DNA of 64,000 nucleotides from Eucommia ulmoides (Eukaryota; Streptophyta; Magnoliopsida; Garryales; Eucommiaceae), in the NCBI GenBank assembly GCA_016647705.1, contig CM028328.1:50577647-50641646 (forward strand). Direction: 5' to 3'. The number at the start of each line of letters is the position of its first letter. Within the stretch, counting starts at the first letter, position 1. The notes under the pieces were generated by a model, which saw nothing but the letters and a program-made list of their open reading frames with translations, was not told the origin of the DNA and searched no databases. The position numbers were made by a program, and so were the translations under genes. Shown here in pieces: positions 47,780-58,512 of this stretch.

Positions 47780-49043
47780 AAGGTTTATACCACTCATCTT
47801 CCCTGTCATTTTGCACTAAATCAGATACTTTCTCTATCATTTTACAAATACCAGTCAACTCTCTTGTCATTTGGTCAATGACCACTTACATCTCTTATGA
47901 CATAACTGGCCTTATACTATTTTAAAAAAAAAATTATATTTTTATTTTTATAAAATTTCATTGACACCTCTTTATTTTTAAACTTATATTTACCTTTCAC
48001 CCTACTACACCATCTCACTGCCACTGCCCTCAAGTCACCACCACCGCACCAAATCTCCAATCCTTCATCACCGATACAATTGACCACCACCACTACTCGT
48101 CTTCTTTCACTGCCAAAATAAACAACCAACTTTCAGAGCCACCACCAGAAGCTTGGGTCGAAGATGTTAAGCGAAATTCTTTCCTGTAATACTTTGGTAT
48201 TCGTTTGGAACGTGGGGAATTCATGTAAAGGCGTCGAAGGATTGTTGGAGTTTAAAAGATCTGAACAATGAATTTCTCATATCTGAGGCACAAAACCATA
48301 AACAACCACTGTCGATTACCTGCAGCCATGATCCCAGCGATGGAGCAACGTTTATGTGCAAACGCAGAACCCGAATCGCGATCTACTGGGCACCGTTGAA
48401 AAGCAAACTCCGAGCCTGAATCATGTCAAGCACCGTAGCTCTCCGATCTCTCAGATTTGCTACTTTGATGGACCTCACACAGAGCCACCAGCGAAGACAC
48501 GCGAATCTCCTAGCCTATTATCTTTCTCGAGCAAAGAGCTTCTTAAATGGAGATCTAGGGTTTTCGTCGCTAACAACTTCCCTCCCTACCTCCTACTATG
48601 TCTATTCCCCAAATGAGTTGATTGATACCATCCAAATACACTTATGACCCTCTAAGTTTCTAATATTGTTAAAATAGCATGTAATAAAAAATTTAAAGTG
48701 TATAAATGTTATTCAACAAGTTATGGTGGTGGCAAGTGGCAGTGGGTGGGTGGTAGTGGGTGGTGGGCGATGGCAGTGAGAGGGTATGGTAGGGTGGGAA
48801 ATAAATATAATTATTTAAAAAATTAAGAGTAAAAATTATAAGTTTAAAAATAAAGGGGTGCCAACGGATTTTTATGAAAATAAAAATATAATTTCTTTAA
48901 AATGGCATAAGGGTATTTATGTCATAAGGGAGGTAAGTGGTCATTGACCAAAATGACAAGGGAACTGACTAATATTTATAAAATAACAAAGAAAGTATCT
49001 GGTTTATTGTAAAATGACAGAGGAGGTAAGTAGTATAAACCCC
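47780..49043. mobile_element. Mutator-like element (Pack-MULE candidate)
   Basis: Long terminal inverted repeats of roughly 250-300 bp start AAGGTTTATACCACT at the left and GGGGTTTATACTACT (complement) at the right. The flanking 9 bp duplication TATATTATC is perfect (47771-47779 and 49044-49052). The 0.7 kb centre (about 48030-48730) is not repeated elsewhere in the window and is richer in GC than the TIRs. It encodes no transposase motif. Confidence 0.92.
48356..48647 (+). pseudogene. Gene-like open frames in the MULE interior
   Basis: Two overlapping plus frames (48356-48616, 86 codons; 48423-48647, 74 codons) occupy the central, GC-richer DNA. The second has an N-terminus rich in Arg, Ser and Leu without acidic residues for about 15 positions, the look of an organelle-targeting peptide. 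I recognise neither protein. A captured fragment of a host gene is a reasonable reading, but this is inference. Confidence 0.35.
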
Positions 49044-49708
49044 TATATTATCATCTTAAAAGAAAATGTAGAGATATATAGCAATCAAACCAAAATTCAT
49101 TTAGGTTCAGAGCACTTTGTTTGGTAATATATATATATATATACTCACCATTTATTAGCAAAAAAGGGTTGCATTTTCATATTTATATTGAATAATTTTT
49201 TAGCGAGGAAAAAATATTTCGCTTCGGATTTAGCTTCGAATTTAAGGTAGAATTTCTAAATCTTTTAATATATGTATTTAATCTTCCCATGTAATGTGCG
49301 GTTTATGTTATTACGCTTATAATTGTTGCTTTTCATTAAATATATATCAATACGTATTATAAAAAAAATTATGTGAGATATACGTTTATGTGTTTATTAT
49401 GAGTTTGATTGGTTACACGTTTAGAGAGATTGAAATTCTACTGAGCGTTGGCTCACAACCCCATAATTTTTATTACAGGGCTGGTAAGAATGAAACTACG
49501 CCAGGAATTCTATTTGAATTTTTATATAATTTGTAATAGTTGTATTTATTATTTACTGGTGTAAAATTTACTCGGTAAATCGATATTTATTGCCGTCGCA
49601 TTGTAAAATTTCTCAAATTTAGGAAATAAACCATTGGTCTTTCGGTTTTAATATTAATTCTCTTTGGGACAAACTGCGTGGCAATCCTAGGAAACCAGGT
49701 TGCTACTA

Positions 49709-51772
49709 AGTGGTATCATAGCAGGTTTGTGACAACCCTAGGCTTGGGTTATAGTACCCATTACTCATATTAAGTGAGATAATACTTAAAAATAACTTTC
49801 ATATAATTGATTAATTAAAAAAAAAAAAACTTTCGACAATTTGAGAAAACTATATAGGATTAAAGTAAAATTTCAAAAAACGTAAGGGGTACTTGATAGG
49901 TTACATCATCAACGTGAATTGTCACTTATATGATGATAATTTTAAAAAAGTTGAACATTAATTAGACATCAACAACAGAAACGTATCCATACGCATAGAA
50001 ACAAGAACACAAAAATAAAAATGTTGATATTAGAAGGAAACATCGCACATATAAATATAATATGATCTGGCACACATCATACTAACATCTTAGGTGGTGT
50101 TCGATTAATACAACTTACCAATAGTAAGTTAAGTGAGATTTGGTGAGTGTCGTATTAGTCGTGGACTATAAGAGTTGTCGTTAAATTAAAAGGACCAAGT
50201 TAAAAGGTGTTTACTGTCTTCTATATAAATTATCAAATTATATATTTTGTATTAAATTGTGGAAAAAAAAAAAAGGTGTTGCTGAAAATGGACATTTTCT
50301 GGTGATTAATAGATCAAGTAAATTTTTTTAAAAATAGAAAATAACTTTTATTATCTTGCTATGTCATAGTCATCTCGTCAAGAGAGCATGTCCTATAGGA
50401 TGTTGTTGTTGTGACTTAACAAGTGGGCAAGTCCTGCAGGTGGTTAACTATGTTGTTGATATGTTGAGACCTGACAGGAAAGCAAACCTTGCAGGTAGTT
50501 GATTATGTTGTTGATATGGTAGTTTATACCGTCATGTTGACTCTTACCATTGGAGATATTGAATGGGTCTGGCACTGATAGCAACCTTAGATTGCACAGT
50601 TGTACAGGTTACGATACTATCGTAACTCCCGATCGTGAGGTGAAACGATCCTATGGCTAGTAGGAAAATATGTGTGCGGTATTTTATTATATATCAAAAT
50701 AATTTGATTAGTTAATTTAAATGCATCATTTTATTGTGGTTGTAGCTGTGAAGTTTTATTAAAACTCAGTGTGCAGTTATATTTATATTATATTTTGAAA
50801 AATGGTGTTTGATAAGTATACTTGATGCATAAATTATTTTATATTATAAAGACAAGTACACCATTAAAGTGTTATTTTCTTTGTAAATTGTCAAATTATA
50901 TTTTTTTATTAAAATGTTAAAAAAAAAAAAAAAGTTTATTAAAGTGGATTATTCTATAATGTGATGCGGATCAAGTAAATTTCTAAATGGAGGAAGTGAT
51001 TTTATTATCCGACTATGCCAAGTCATCTCGTCAGGAGGGCATGTCTTGCGAGATGTGGTTGGTCCTTACAGAAGGGCATGTCCTGTAGGACCTTATGTTG
51101 TGACTTGAGAAGAGTGCAAATCTTGCAGGGTGGTTGATATATATTTTTGTTGTTATTGTCGTTGTTGTTGATGATGATGATTATCATCATGATATGATAG
51201 TTTATACCACGTGTTGGCTCTTACCATTGGAGATATCAAATGACCTTAACACTGATTGCAATATTAGATTGCACAGATGGACAGGTTACGATATTATTAT
51301 AATTCTCGATCGTGAGGTAAATAATCCTTTGGCTAGTAAGAAAATATGATATTCTATTATATACAAGTGAATTAATCAGTTGATTTTAATTCGATTGATT
51401 TATTATGGAGATATTTTGTGAAATTTTGATATTGTCAAGTATGTGATTATATAGTATTTTGGTAAATGAATTTTGATAACTACACTTGATCCTTAAATTA
51501 TTTTTATATTATGAATACAGTACACCGATAAAATAATTCAGATAGATATTGGTCCACTACCGATGATAAGTATGATCAGAGTGTTGGATAATTGTTGTGA
51601 ATTTTTTAAGAAACTTTATAGAGACATTATTGTTATTTTTATTAGAATAGTACAGTGAGAGTGTGGTGGTAACTTTGGATTATTATTGTTTAATTGAGTA
51701 TGACTAACATGACCATTTTATTATTGTTTTGAACAAAATTTCGAGGACGAAATATATTTAAGAGGGGTAGAT
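49709..51772 (+). mobile_element. Family-B internal unit 2, non-coding
   Basis: Same landmarks as unit 1: TGGTATCATAGC PBS, two CTCGTCAAGAGAGCATG or CTCGTCAGGAGGGCATG modules (about 50370 and 51020), and a polypurine tract at 51755-51770. Confidence 0.8.
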
Positions 51773-52144
51773 TGTAATACCTCGAAAATTTATATTTTTG
51801 AAAATATTATTTTATAAAAGTTTAATAGTTTTGAGATTATTTTGTAAATTTATAGTATAAATAATATTTAATAATTTTTTAGGTTAAATGTCAATTTTAA
51901 ATTGGGTTTTTAAAATTTTGAGATTACTGTCTTATTTAAAATATATATATATATTTTTAAATTTGAGATATAATTAATATTTTTTTATTTTAAGGGGAGA
52001 AATTTTGTAAATAATAAATAAATAAAAAATTATTATGGTTTAAATTGATTCATTCTTAAAGAATAAATCAAACAAACTACCACATATATATATATGTATA
52101 TGCGGTTAATGTGACAAATGTCAATTTTATATTATTATTATTAT

Positions 52145-52186
<42 letters not shown>

Positions 52187-52189
52187 CAA

Positions 52190-52249
<60 letters not shown>

Positions 52250-52766
52250 AATAATTTCTGAGCAAGAAAAAATATTTCACTTTGGATTTCGACTTCGAAT
52301 TTTCAGTAGAATTTTTACTCTTTTAATATATGTATTTAATTTTTCCATGTAATGTACAATTTATGTTAATACGATTATAATTATTATTTTTCATGAAATA
52401 TTTATGAGTACGTATTGTATGAAAATTATGTGAGATACACATTGTATTTATTTATTTGGGGTTTGATTGGATATATGTATTAGAGGGGTTGAAATCTTAC
52501 TGAGCATTGGCTCACAACCCCACAGTTTTGATTGTAACGCCAGTGAGAATGAAATTGTGCCTAGAATTCTATTTGAATTTCTATTTAATTTGTAATAGTT
52601 GTATTTATTATTTACTGATGTAAAATTAACTCAGTAAATCGATATTTATCGCCGTTGCATTGTAAAATTTTTTAGATTTATGAAATAAAATATTGGTCGT
52701 TCAGTTTTAGTATTAATTTTCTTTGGGAGAAATCGGGTTATGGCCCTGTGAAATCGGATCGTTACA
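51773..52766 (+). mobile_element. Family-B LTR
   Basis: TGTAATACCTCG to GGATCGTTACA, 994 bp, expanded by an AAT-trinucleotide and (AT)n microsatellite at 52131-52247. A PBS-like AACTGGTATGAGAGCG follows. Confidence 0.88.
52131..52247. repeat. (TTA)n/(AAT)n and (AT)n microsatellites
   Basis: TTATTATTATT turns into an AATAAT run (about 52131-52184) and after a short spacer into about 52 bases of AT dinucleotides (52196-52247). Confidence 0.97.
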
Positions 52767-54518
52767 AACTGGTATGAGAGCGAGTTTGCGACAACCCTAG
52801 ACTTGGGTTATGATACCTATTACTTATAATAAGTGAAATAATACTTAAAAATAACTTTCGTATAACTAATTAATTTTTTTAAAAAAAACTTTCGACAATT
52901 TGAGCTAACTATATAGGATTAAATTAATATTTTAGATAAAATGAGGAGTACTTGGTAGGTTACATCATCAATGTGAATTGTCACTTATATGATGATAATT
53001 TTAAAATGGTTCAACATTAATTAGACAGCAACAACAGAAACGTATCCACATGCATAGAAACAAGAATAAAAAATAAAAATGTTGATATTAGAAGGAGGAA
53101 AATAACTTGTATTATCCTGCTATGTCATTGTCATCTCGTCAGGAGGGCATGTTCTGTAGGACGTGGTTGTTGTGACCTGACAGAAGGGCAAGTCTTGCAG
53201 GTTGTTAACTATGTTGAAACCTGATAAAAAGGCAAATTCTGCAGGTAAATGTTGTTGATATGATAGTTTGTATCATCATGTTGACTCTTACCATTGGAGA
53301 TATTGAATAGCCCTAACACTGATAGCATCCTTAGATTGCACAGTTATATAGGTTACGGTACTGTCATAACTCCCAATCGTGAGGTGAAACGATCCTATGG
53401 TTAGTAGAAAAATATGTGTACGATATTTTATTATATATCAAAATAATTTGATTGCTTAATTTAAATGCATCATTTTATTGTGATGATAGCTGTAGAATTT
53501 TATTACAGTTTAGTGTGCGATTATATTTACATTATATTTTAAAAAGTGATGTTTGATAAATATATTTGATCCATAAATTATTTTATATTATGAAGGCAAA
53601 TACACCGATAAAGTGAGTGTATTGTCTTCTATGTAAATTGTCAAATTATATTTTAGTGTTAAAATGTAAAAAGAAAAGGTTTATTAAAATGGATTATTCT
53701 ATAATGTAATGCAAATCAAGTAAATTTCTAAATACGAAAAGTGATTTTATTATCCAACTATGCCATAGTCGTCTCGTAAAGAGGGCATGTCTTGTGAGAT
53801 GTGGTTGGTCTTTATAGGAGAGCATGTCAAGTAGGACATTATGTTGTGACCTGACAGAAGGGCAAGACCTGCAGGGTAGTTGATATCTGTTGTTGATGTT
53901 GTTGTCGTTGTTGTTGACGATGATGATTATCATCATGATATGGTGATTTATACTATATGTTTGCTCCTACCATTGGAGATATCAAATGGACTTGACACTG
54001 ATTGCAACCTTAGATTGCATAGATGGACAAGTTGCGGTACCGTTATAACTCCTGATCTTGAGGTAAACAATCCTATGACTAGTAAAGAAGTATGATATTT
54101 TATTATATACAAGTTAATTGACTAGTTTATTTTAATTCGGTTGCTCTATTATGACGATATTTTGTGAAATTTTTATATTGCCAAGTGTGTGGTTATATTC
54201 TGTTTTAAGAAGTGGATTTTGATAACAACACTTAATCTACAAATTATTTTTGTAATATGAAGACACCATACCGGTAAAATAATTAAGATAGATAAATGTC
54301 CACTACTCGCGATAGGTATGATCAGAGTGTAGGATAATTGTTGAGAATTTTTGGAGGAACTTTATACAGATATTATTGTCCTTTTTATCCGAACAGCGCA
54401 ACGGGAGCGTGGTGGTGACTTTGGATTATTATTGTTTAACCGAGTATGACTAACATGATCTTTTTATTATTATTTTAAACGAAATTTCGAGGATGAAAAT
54501 TATTTAAGGGGGGTAGAT
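52767..54518 (+). mobile_element. Family-B internal unit 3, shortened
   Basis: Same landmarks but about 300 bp shorter: the stretch between the GATATTAGAAGG block (53085) and the first GTCATCTCGTCAGGAGGGC module (53131) present in units 1, 2 and 4 is deleted. Confidence 0.8.
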
Positions 54519-55354
54519 TGTAATACCCCAAAAATTTATATTTTTGAAAATATTATTTTATAAAAATTTAATATTTTTGGGATTGTTTTGTAAATTAATG
54601 GTATAAATAATATTTGATAATTTTTGGGGTTAAATGTCAATTTTAAATTGAGTTTTTAAAATTTTGGGAGTACAATGTTATTTAAAATACATTGTTTTTA
54701 AATATTTTGAGATATAATTAATATATATTTTTTAAAATTTTAAGGAGGGACATTGTTTAAATAATAAATAAATAAATAAATAATTATTGTGGTTTGAATT
54801 GATTCCTTCTTAGGGGTTGCATTTTTATATATATTGAATAATTTTTTAGCAAGGAAAAAAAATTTCGCTTCAAATTTCGGCTTTGAATTTCAGATAAAAT
54901 TTCTAACTCTTTTAATATATGTATTTAATTTTTCCATGTAATGTACGGTTTATGTTATTACGGTTATAATTGTTGTTTTTTATGAAATATTTATGAGTAC
55001 GTATTGTACGAAAATTATATGAGATATACGTTTATGTGTTTATTTGGAGTTTAATTGGATACATGTATTAGAGGGATTGAAATTCTACTGAGTGTTGTCT
55101 CACAACCCCACAGTTTTGATTGATGCACTGGTGAGAATGAAACTGCGCCTGAAAGTCTATTCGAATTTATATTTAATTTGTAAAAGTTGCTTTGATTATT
55201 TACTAATGTAAAACTAACTCAGTAAATCGATATTTATCGCCGTCGCATTGTAAAATTTCTCAGATTTATGAAATAAAATATTGGTCATTCGGTTTTAGTT
55301 TTTATTCTCTTTGGGAGAAACCACGTGGCGGCCCTGGGAAACCGGATCGTTATA
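54519..55354 (+). mobile_element. Family-B LTR, compact copy
   Basis: TGTAATACCCCAAAAATT to GGATCGTTATA, 836 bp, with few microsatellites. This is the best estimate of the basic LTR length. A GAGTAGTATCAGAGCGGG PBS follows directly. Confidence 0.9.
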
Positions 55355-55600
55355 GAGTAGTATCAGAGCGGGTTTGCGACAACCGTAGGTTTGGGCTATG
55401 GTATCCATTACTCATAATAAATGAAATAATACTTAAAAGGGTAAAGTACATTTTAAACCCTCCAAGTATTGACATATTTTTAAATGGTCCCTCTTCATTT
55501 GAGAGTTTCATTTTAAACCTTCTAGATATCAGCACGTTTTTATTCGGTTCTTTCATTAGAAATTATGTCAAAACTATCAAAATATTGAGGGCAAATCTGT

Positions 55601-55605
<5 letters not shown>

Positions 55606-55648
<43 letters not shown>
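55606..55648. repeat. (AT)n microsatellite
   Basis: About 43 bases of alternating A and T just inside the left arm of the MULE. Confidence 0.95.
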
Positions 55649-55652
<4 letters not shown>

Positions 55653-56036
55653 TTTATTATTATTTAATTTTTTTAATATATTTTCCTTTTTTTTTTTTTC
55701 TTTTTTTTTTTTTTTTACTTCTCTCTCTCCCTCCCTCCCTCTCACTCCTCCCGCCAGCCCCTGTTACAGGTGGTGGAATCACCCCTCATAACTTTCTAAT
55801 CCCATATTTCCTCAAATTATTAGAAAAGCAAAGCAGAAAAATCGCCGCCAAACAAGCCTGTGATGACATAATATCAAGCTCAAACGCCACTACCTGGTAT
55901 TGCTCACACCCCGAACAGTCGGAGATCAAGAGCACGACGACAGGAAGAAAAACTCTGACAAGCAAAAAGACCAACAGGGAGATCCCAAATTTGAAAATAG
56001 AGGTCTGGTTGAAACCGAGGAGAGAGAAAAAGGAGT

Positions 56037-57455
56037 TGGTGGCCGCTAATTAAGCACTGTTACTTTCACTGCAAGCGTACAGATCAAGTTTTAGTATAGT
56101 GGACCTTTCGGTCGGGTATCGTATCCCCAGGGATTGGTTGAGATTACTATCGAGTACCATGATTATCATAACCCGACTTTATCGAGGCGACAAAAATGGA
56201 ATATAATTTATACGAATTTAATTAACTATACTTTAAATACTAATTTGAGATTGTTTAGGGGAGCGGATTGCCTAGGGATTAACGTTATTTACTTAAATGC
56301 GTTTGGTTTCGTTTTAGTTAACATTAAGGGCGTTCGGCGTATCCTACAATCTCGGTTCGTAAACTCCCTCGCCACCTCTTCCGAGTGTAAGACGGGGGAA
56401 TACGTGATTTCGTGTCAATGCCGAAGTCTCCCTCAACGTCGGAACGACTCTAGGTCACGTGAGTCTCGCCCCAACGTCATCGATTGCACACTTTCTAACG
56501 CCCTCTCGGGTCATTAGATTGTCGTGTTGTGTTTACCCTAGTTCGAATCCGGGGTTACCTCTCCCAAGTGTCAAACCTCGTATTTTCAATATATCTAAAT
56601 TAGCATATAATCATAGAAAACATGGCAACACAATAAAAATTATAAGGAACAAGCATAAACAAAATACAAATTCAACCAAAACTACATTTTCATAAATAAT
56701 ATGTTCATCCCTATTACAATCCATGTTTAGCTCATGGCCCTAACCATTTATACAACGTAAAATAGCGTAAACATGCTCAACAACTATCAAAATGAAGAAA
56801 ACAAAGAGAAGAAATGAGCGACTTAGCCAATATCTGAAGAATAACCGCTAGAACCGTCAAACGATCGCTTTCCTCTTCATTCTCCACCTCGGGTTGAGAG
56901 CTCTCCCTAAAAACATCCCTAAACCTAAACCTAAAATATGGCCTAAGGCCTTAGGGGCAGAAGAAGTCGGAAGAGAGGAGGAGAGAAGGGTATAAATAGG
57001 CTAAAAAATATCTAAAAAATATTTATTCTACGCAGAGGCTGATCGACGTGGCAGTGAAGTATGTCGGTTAAGGTTCGCCTAGGCGGTGAAGTCAGCGGTG
57101 GCTGTGGGAAAAAATCTACTGGATTTTCGCCTAGGCGGTGGAATTTCTGCCTAGGCTGAGGGCAATCAGTAGCATTTTGTTCTTCTCAGCATCTTCACCG
57201 CTGCAGCTGTGGTCTGGACGTCGCGGTGGTGGGCTTGTTTATAGAATCTTGTCGTCTTGCTCATTTTTCCACCGTTTTTTGACTGTTCTCGATACGATTT
57301 AATTGTTTATGCTCCGATTTCATACCTTTTCACCCCACATACCTGTTTTAATACAAAAAGAAGAAAAACATATTAAAACATATAAAAATAATTATAAACG
57401 TACTCGAAAACTAACAAATTCGATTTGAAAATATAGGGGTAATTTACACCTATCA
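56037..57455 (-). mobile_element. Solo LTR, family A (copy A5)
   Basis: The plus strand begins TGGTGGCCGCTAATTAAGC and ends TACACCTATCA, 1419 bp, with a perfect GGAGT duplication (56032-56036 and 57456-57460). It has mixed palindrome centres (CCTAGG and CGCGG types) near 57050-57235. It is nested in the MULE, itself nested in the LTR array. Confidence 0.93.
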
Positions 57456-57457
57456 GG

Positions 57458-57652
57458 AGTCTAACCATTGAAGGGTTTTGTCCAGATGGGTATCGAGTTT
57501 CTCTTTTTGATGATTTTGAACAATTTCGATTTCTTGTTGCCGTTGTTAGGTCTGGTTTGAATCAATTAGAGGAGTGTGTTCTTGAGAACCCACGATTTGT
57601 TCTTCTTCCGGATGAGGAAGATAACGATTTTCCATTCATCAGAGCTGATTGA
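57458..57652 (+). pseudogene. Captured exon-like open frame in the MULE
   Basis: A clean plus-strand frame of 64 codons ends in TGA at 57650-57652. Its composition is protein-like: an FCPDGYRVSLFDDFEQF stretch, a hydrophobic FLVAVV segment, then an acidic LPDEEDND tail before the stop. It begins directly at the solo-LTR junction, and the matching DNA on the other side (up to 56036) does not continue the frame obviously, so an exon boundary or frame break is likely nearby. I do not recognise the protein. It reads as the C-terminal exon of a host gene picked up by the MULE. Confidence 0.45.
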
Positions 57653-57946
57653 TCTTCGAAACTGAAATTTAGAAAGAAAACTAATGGTCCAAGGTTAAAA
57701 TGGTGGAGGAAAAACGTGTTAAGAATGATGAACAAGATTGAGAGATGGAATTGATTATAAAAATATATTAAAATTTGGAGGAGTGTAGCACGAAATGATT
57801 GAGATGGGAAGATCTAGTAGGTAGAACATGATTCCATATTGAGATTTAGAGAGAGAGAGGCAAGAGAGAGAGAGAGAGAACAACCGCCGTTGAATGGGGG
57901 ATTCAATAAAGATGATACTCTTAGTTTCTCTCTCTTTCTCTCTACC

Positions 57947-58298
57947 TTAATTTTCACGCTTGCCTGAAGAGGCGATGTCTCTGGGGAGCTTATGGCGGCC
58001 ATCAACTGCGGTTCTCATTGACGCGGGTATTCGACGCCGTATTCTATTTTCTAAAGTTGAACTCCGTGTGAATAACTTGGCCGATGCTCTTCGACATCGG
58101 ATTAGACTCTCGAAAGGTGATTCTGCCTTCATTCTGCCGTCGAATCTTGCTCACAACCCTATTCTCTACCTCTCTCTGTTTACCCTCTGCGTCGTTGTCT
58201 CTTTGGCCAATCCAACCAGCTCAAGTCTCAAAATTTCCCGGCAAATCCAGATAAGCAAAACCGGTCATCACGTTCGCCACCTCCGGCGTTGCTCATAA
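57947..58298. pseudogene. Second gene-like segment in the MULE, strand uncertain
   Basis: Frames are open on both strands (plus 57960-58298, 112 codons; minus 58132-57947, 61 codons) in locally GC-rich DNA. Neither product is recognised. A captured fragment is possible, and chance opening cannot be excluded. Confidence 0.25.
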
Positions 58299-58478
58299 GA
58301 TCTCGTTCGGACACCCCCTGTTAAGAGGCTATTTCACCCCTTCAATAGGGGTGAAAACACCTCCTGTTGTAGGGTGGTTCCACTCCTTGTTCTGGTCAAC
58401 GGAGAGAGAGGGGGAGGGAGAGAGAAGAAAGAAGGAAAGAAGAATATAAAGAAAGAGGGAATGAGGGAGAAAGAAAGA

Positions 58479-58512
<34 letters not shown>

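Larger units (their letters stand above)
47403..49708 (+). mobile_element. Family-B LTR interrupted by a MULE
   Basis: It starts TGTAATATCCCGC, with the MULE at 47780-49043, and ends near GTTGCTACTA before a TGGTATCATAGC PBS. Without the MULE it is about 1.03 kb. Confidence 0.8.

Noticed and set aside
55585..55791. Frame with Tyr-Ile repeats
   Set aside because: It is a translation of an (AT)n microsatellite and T runs at the MULE edge.
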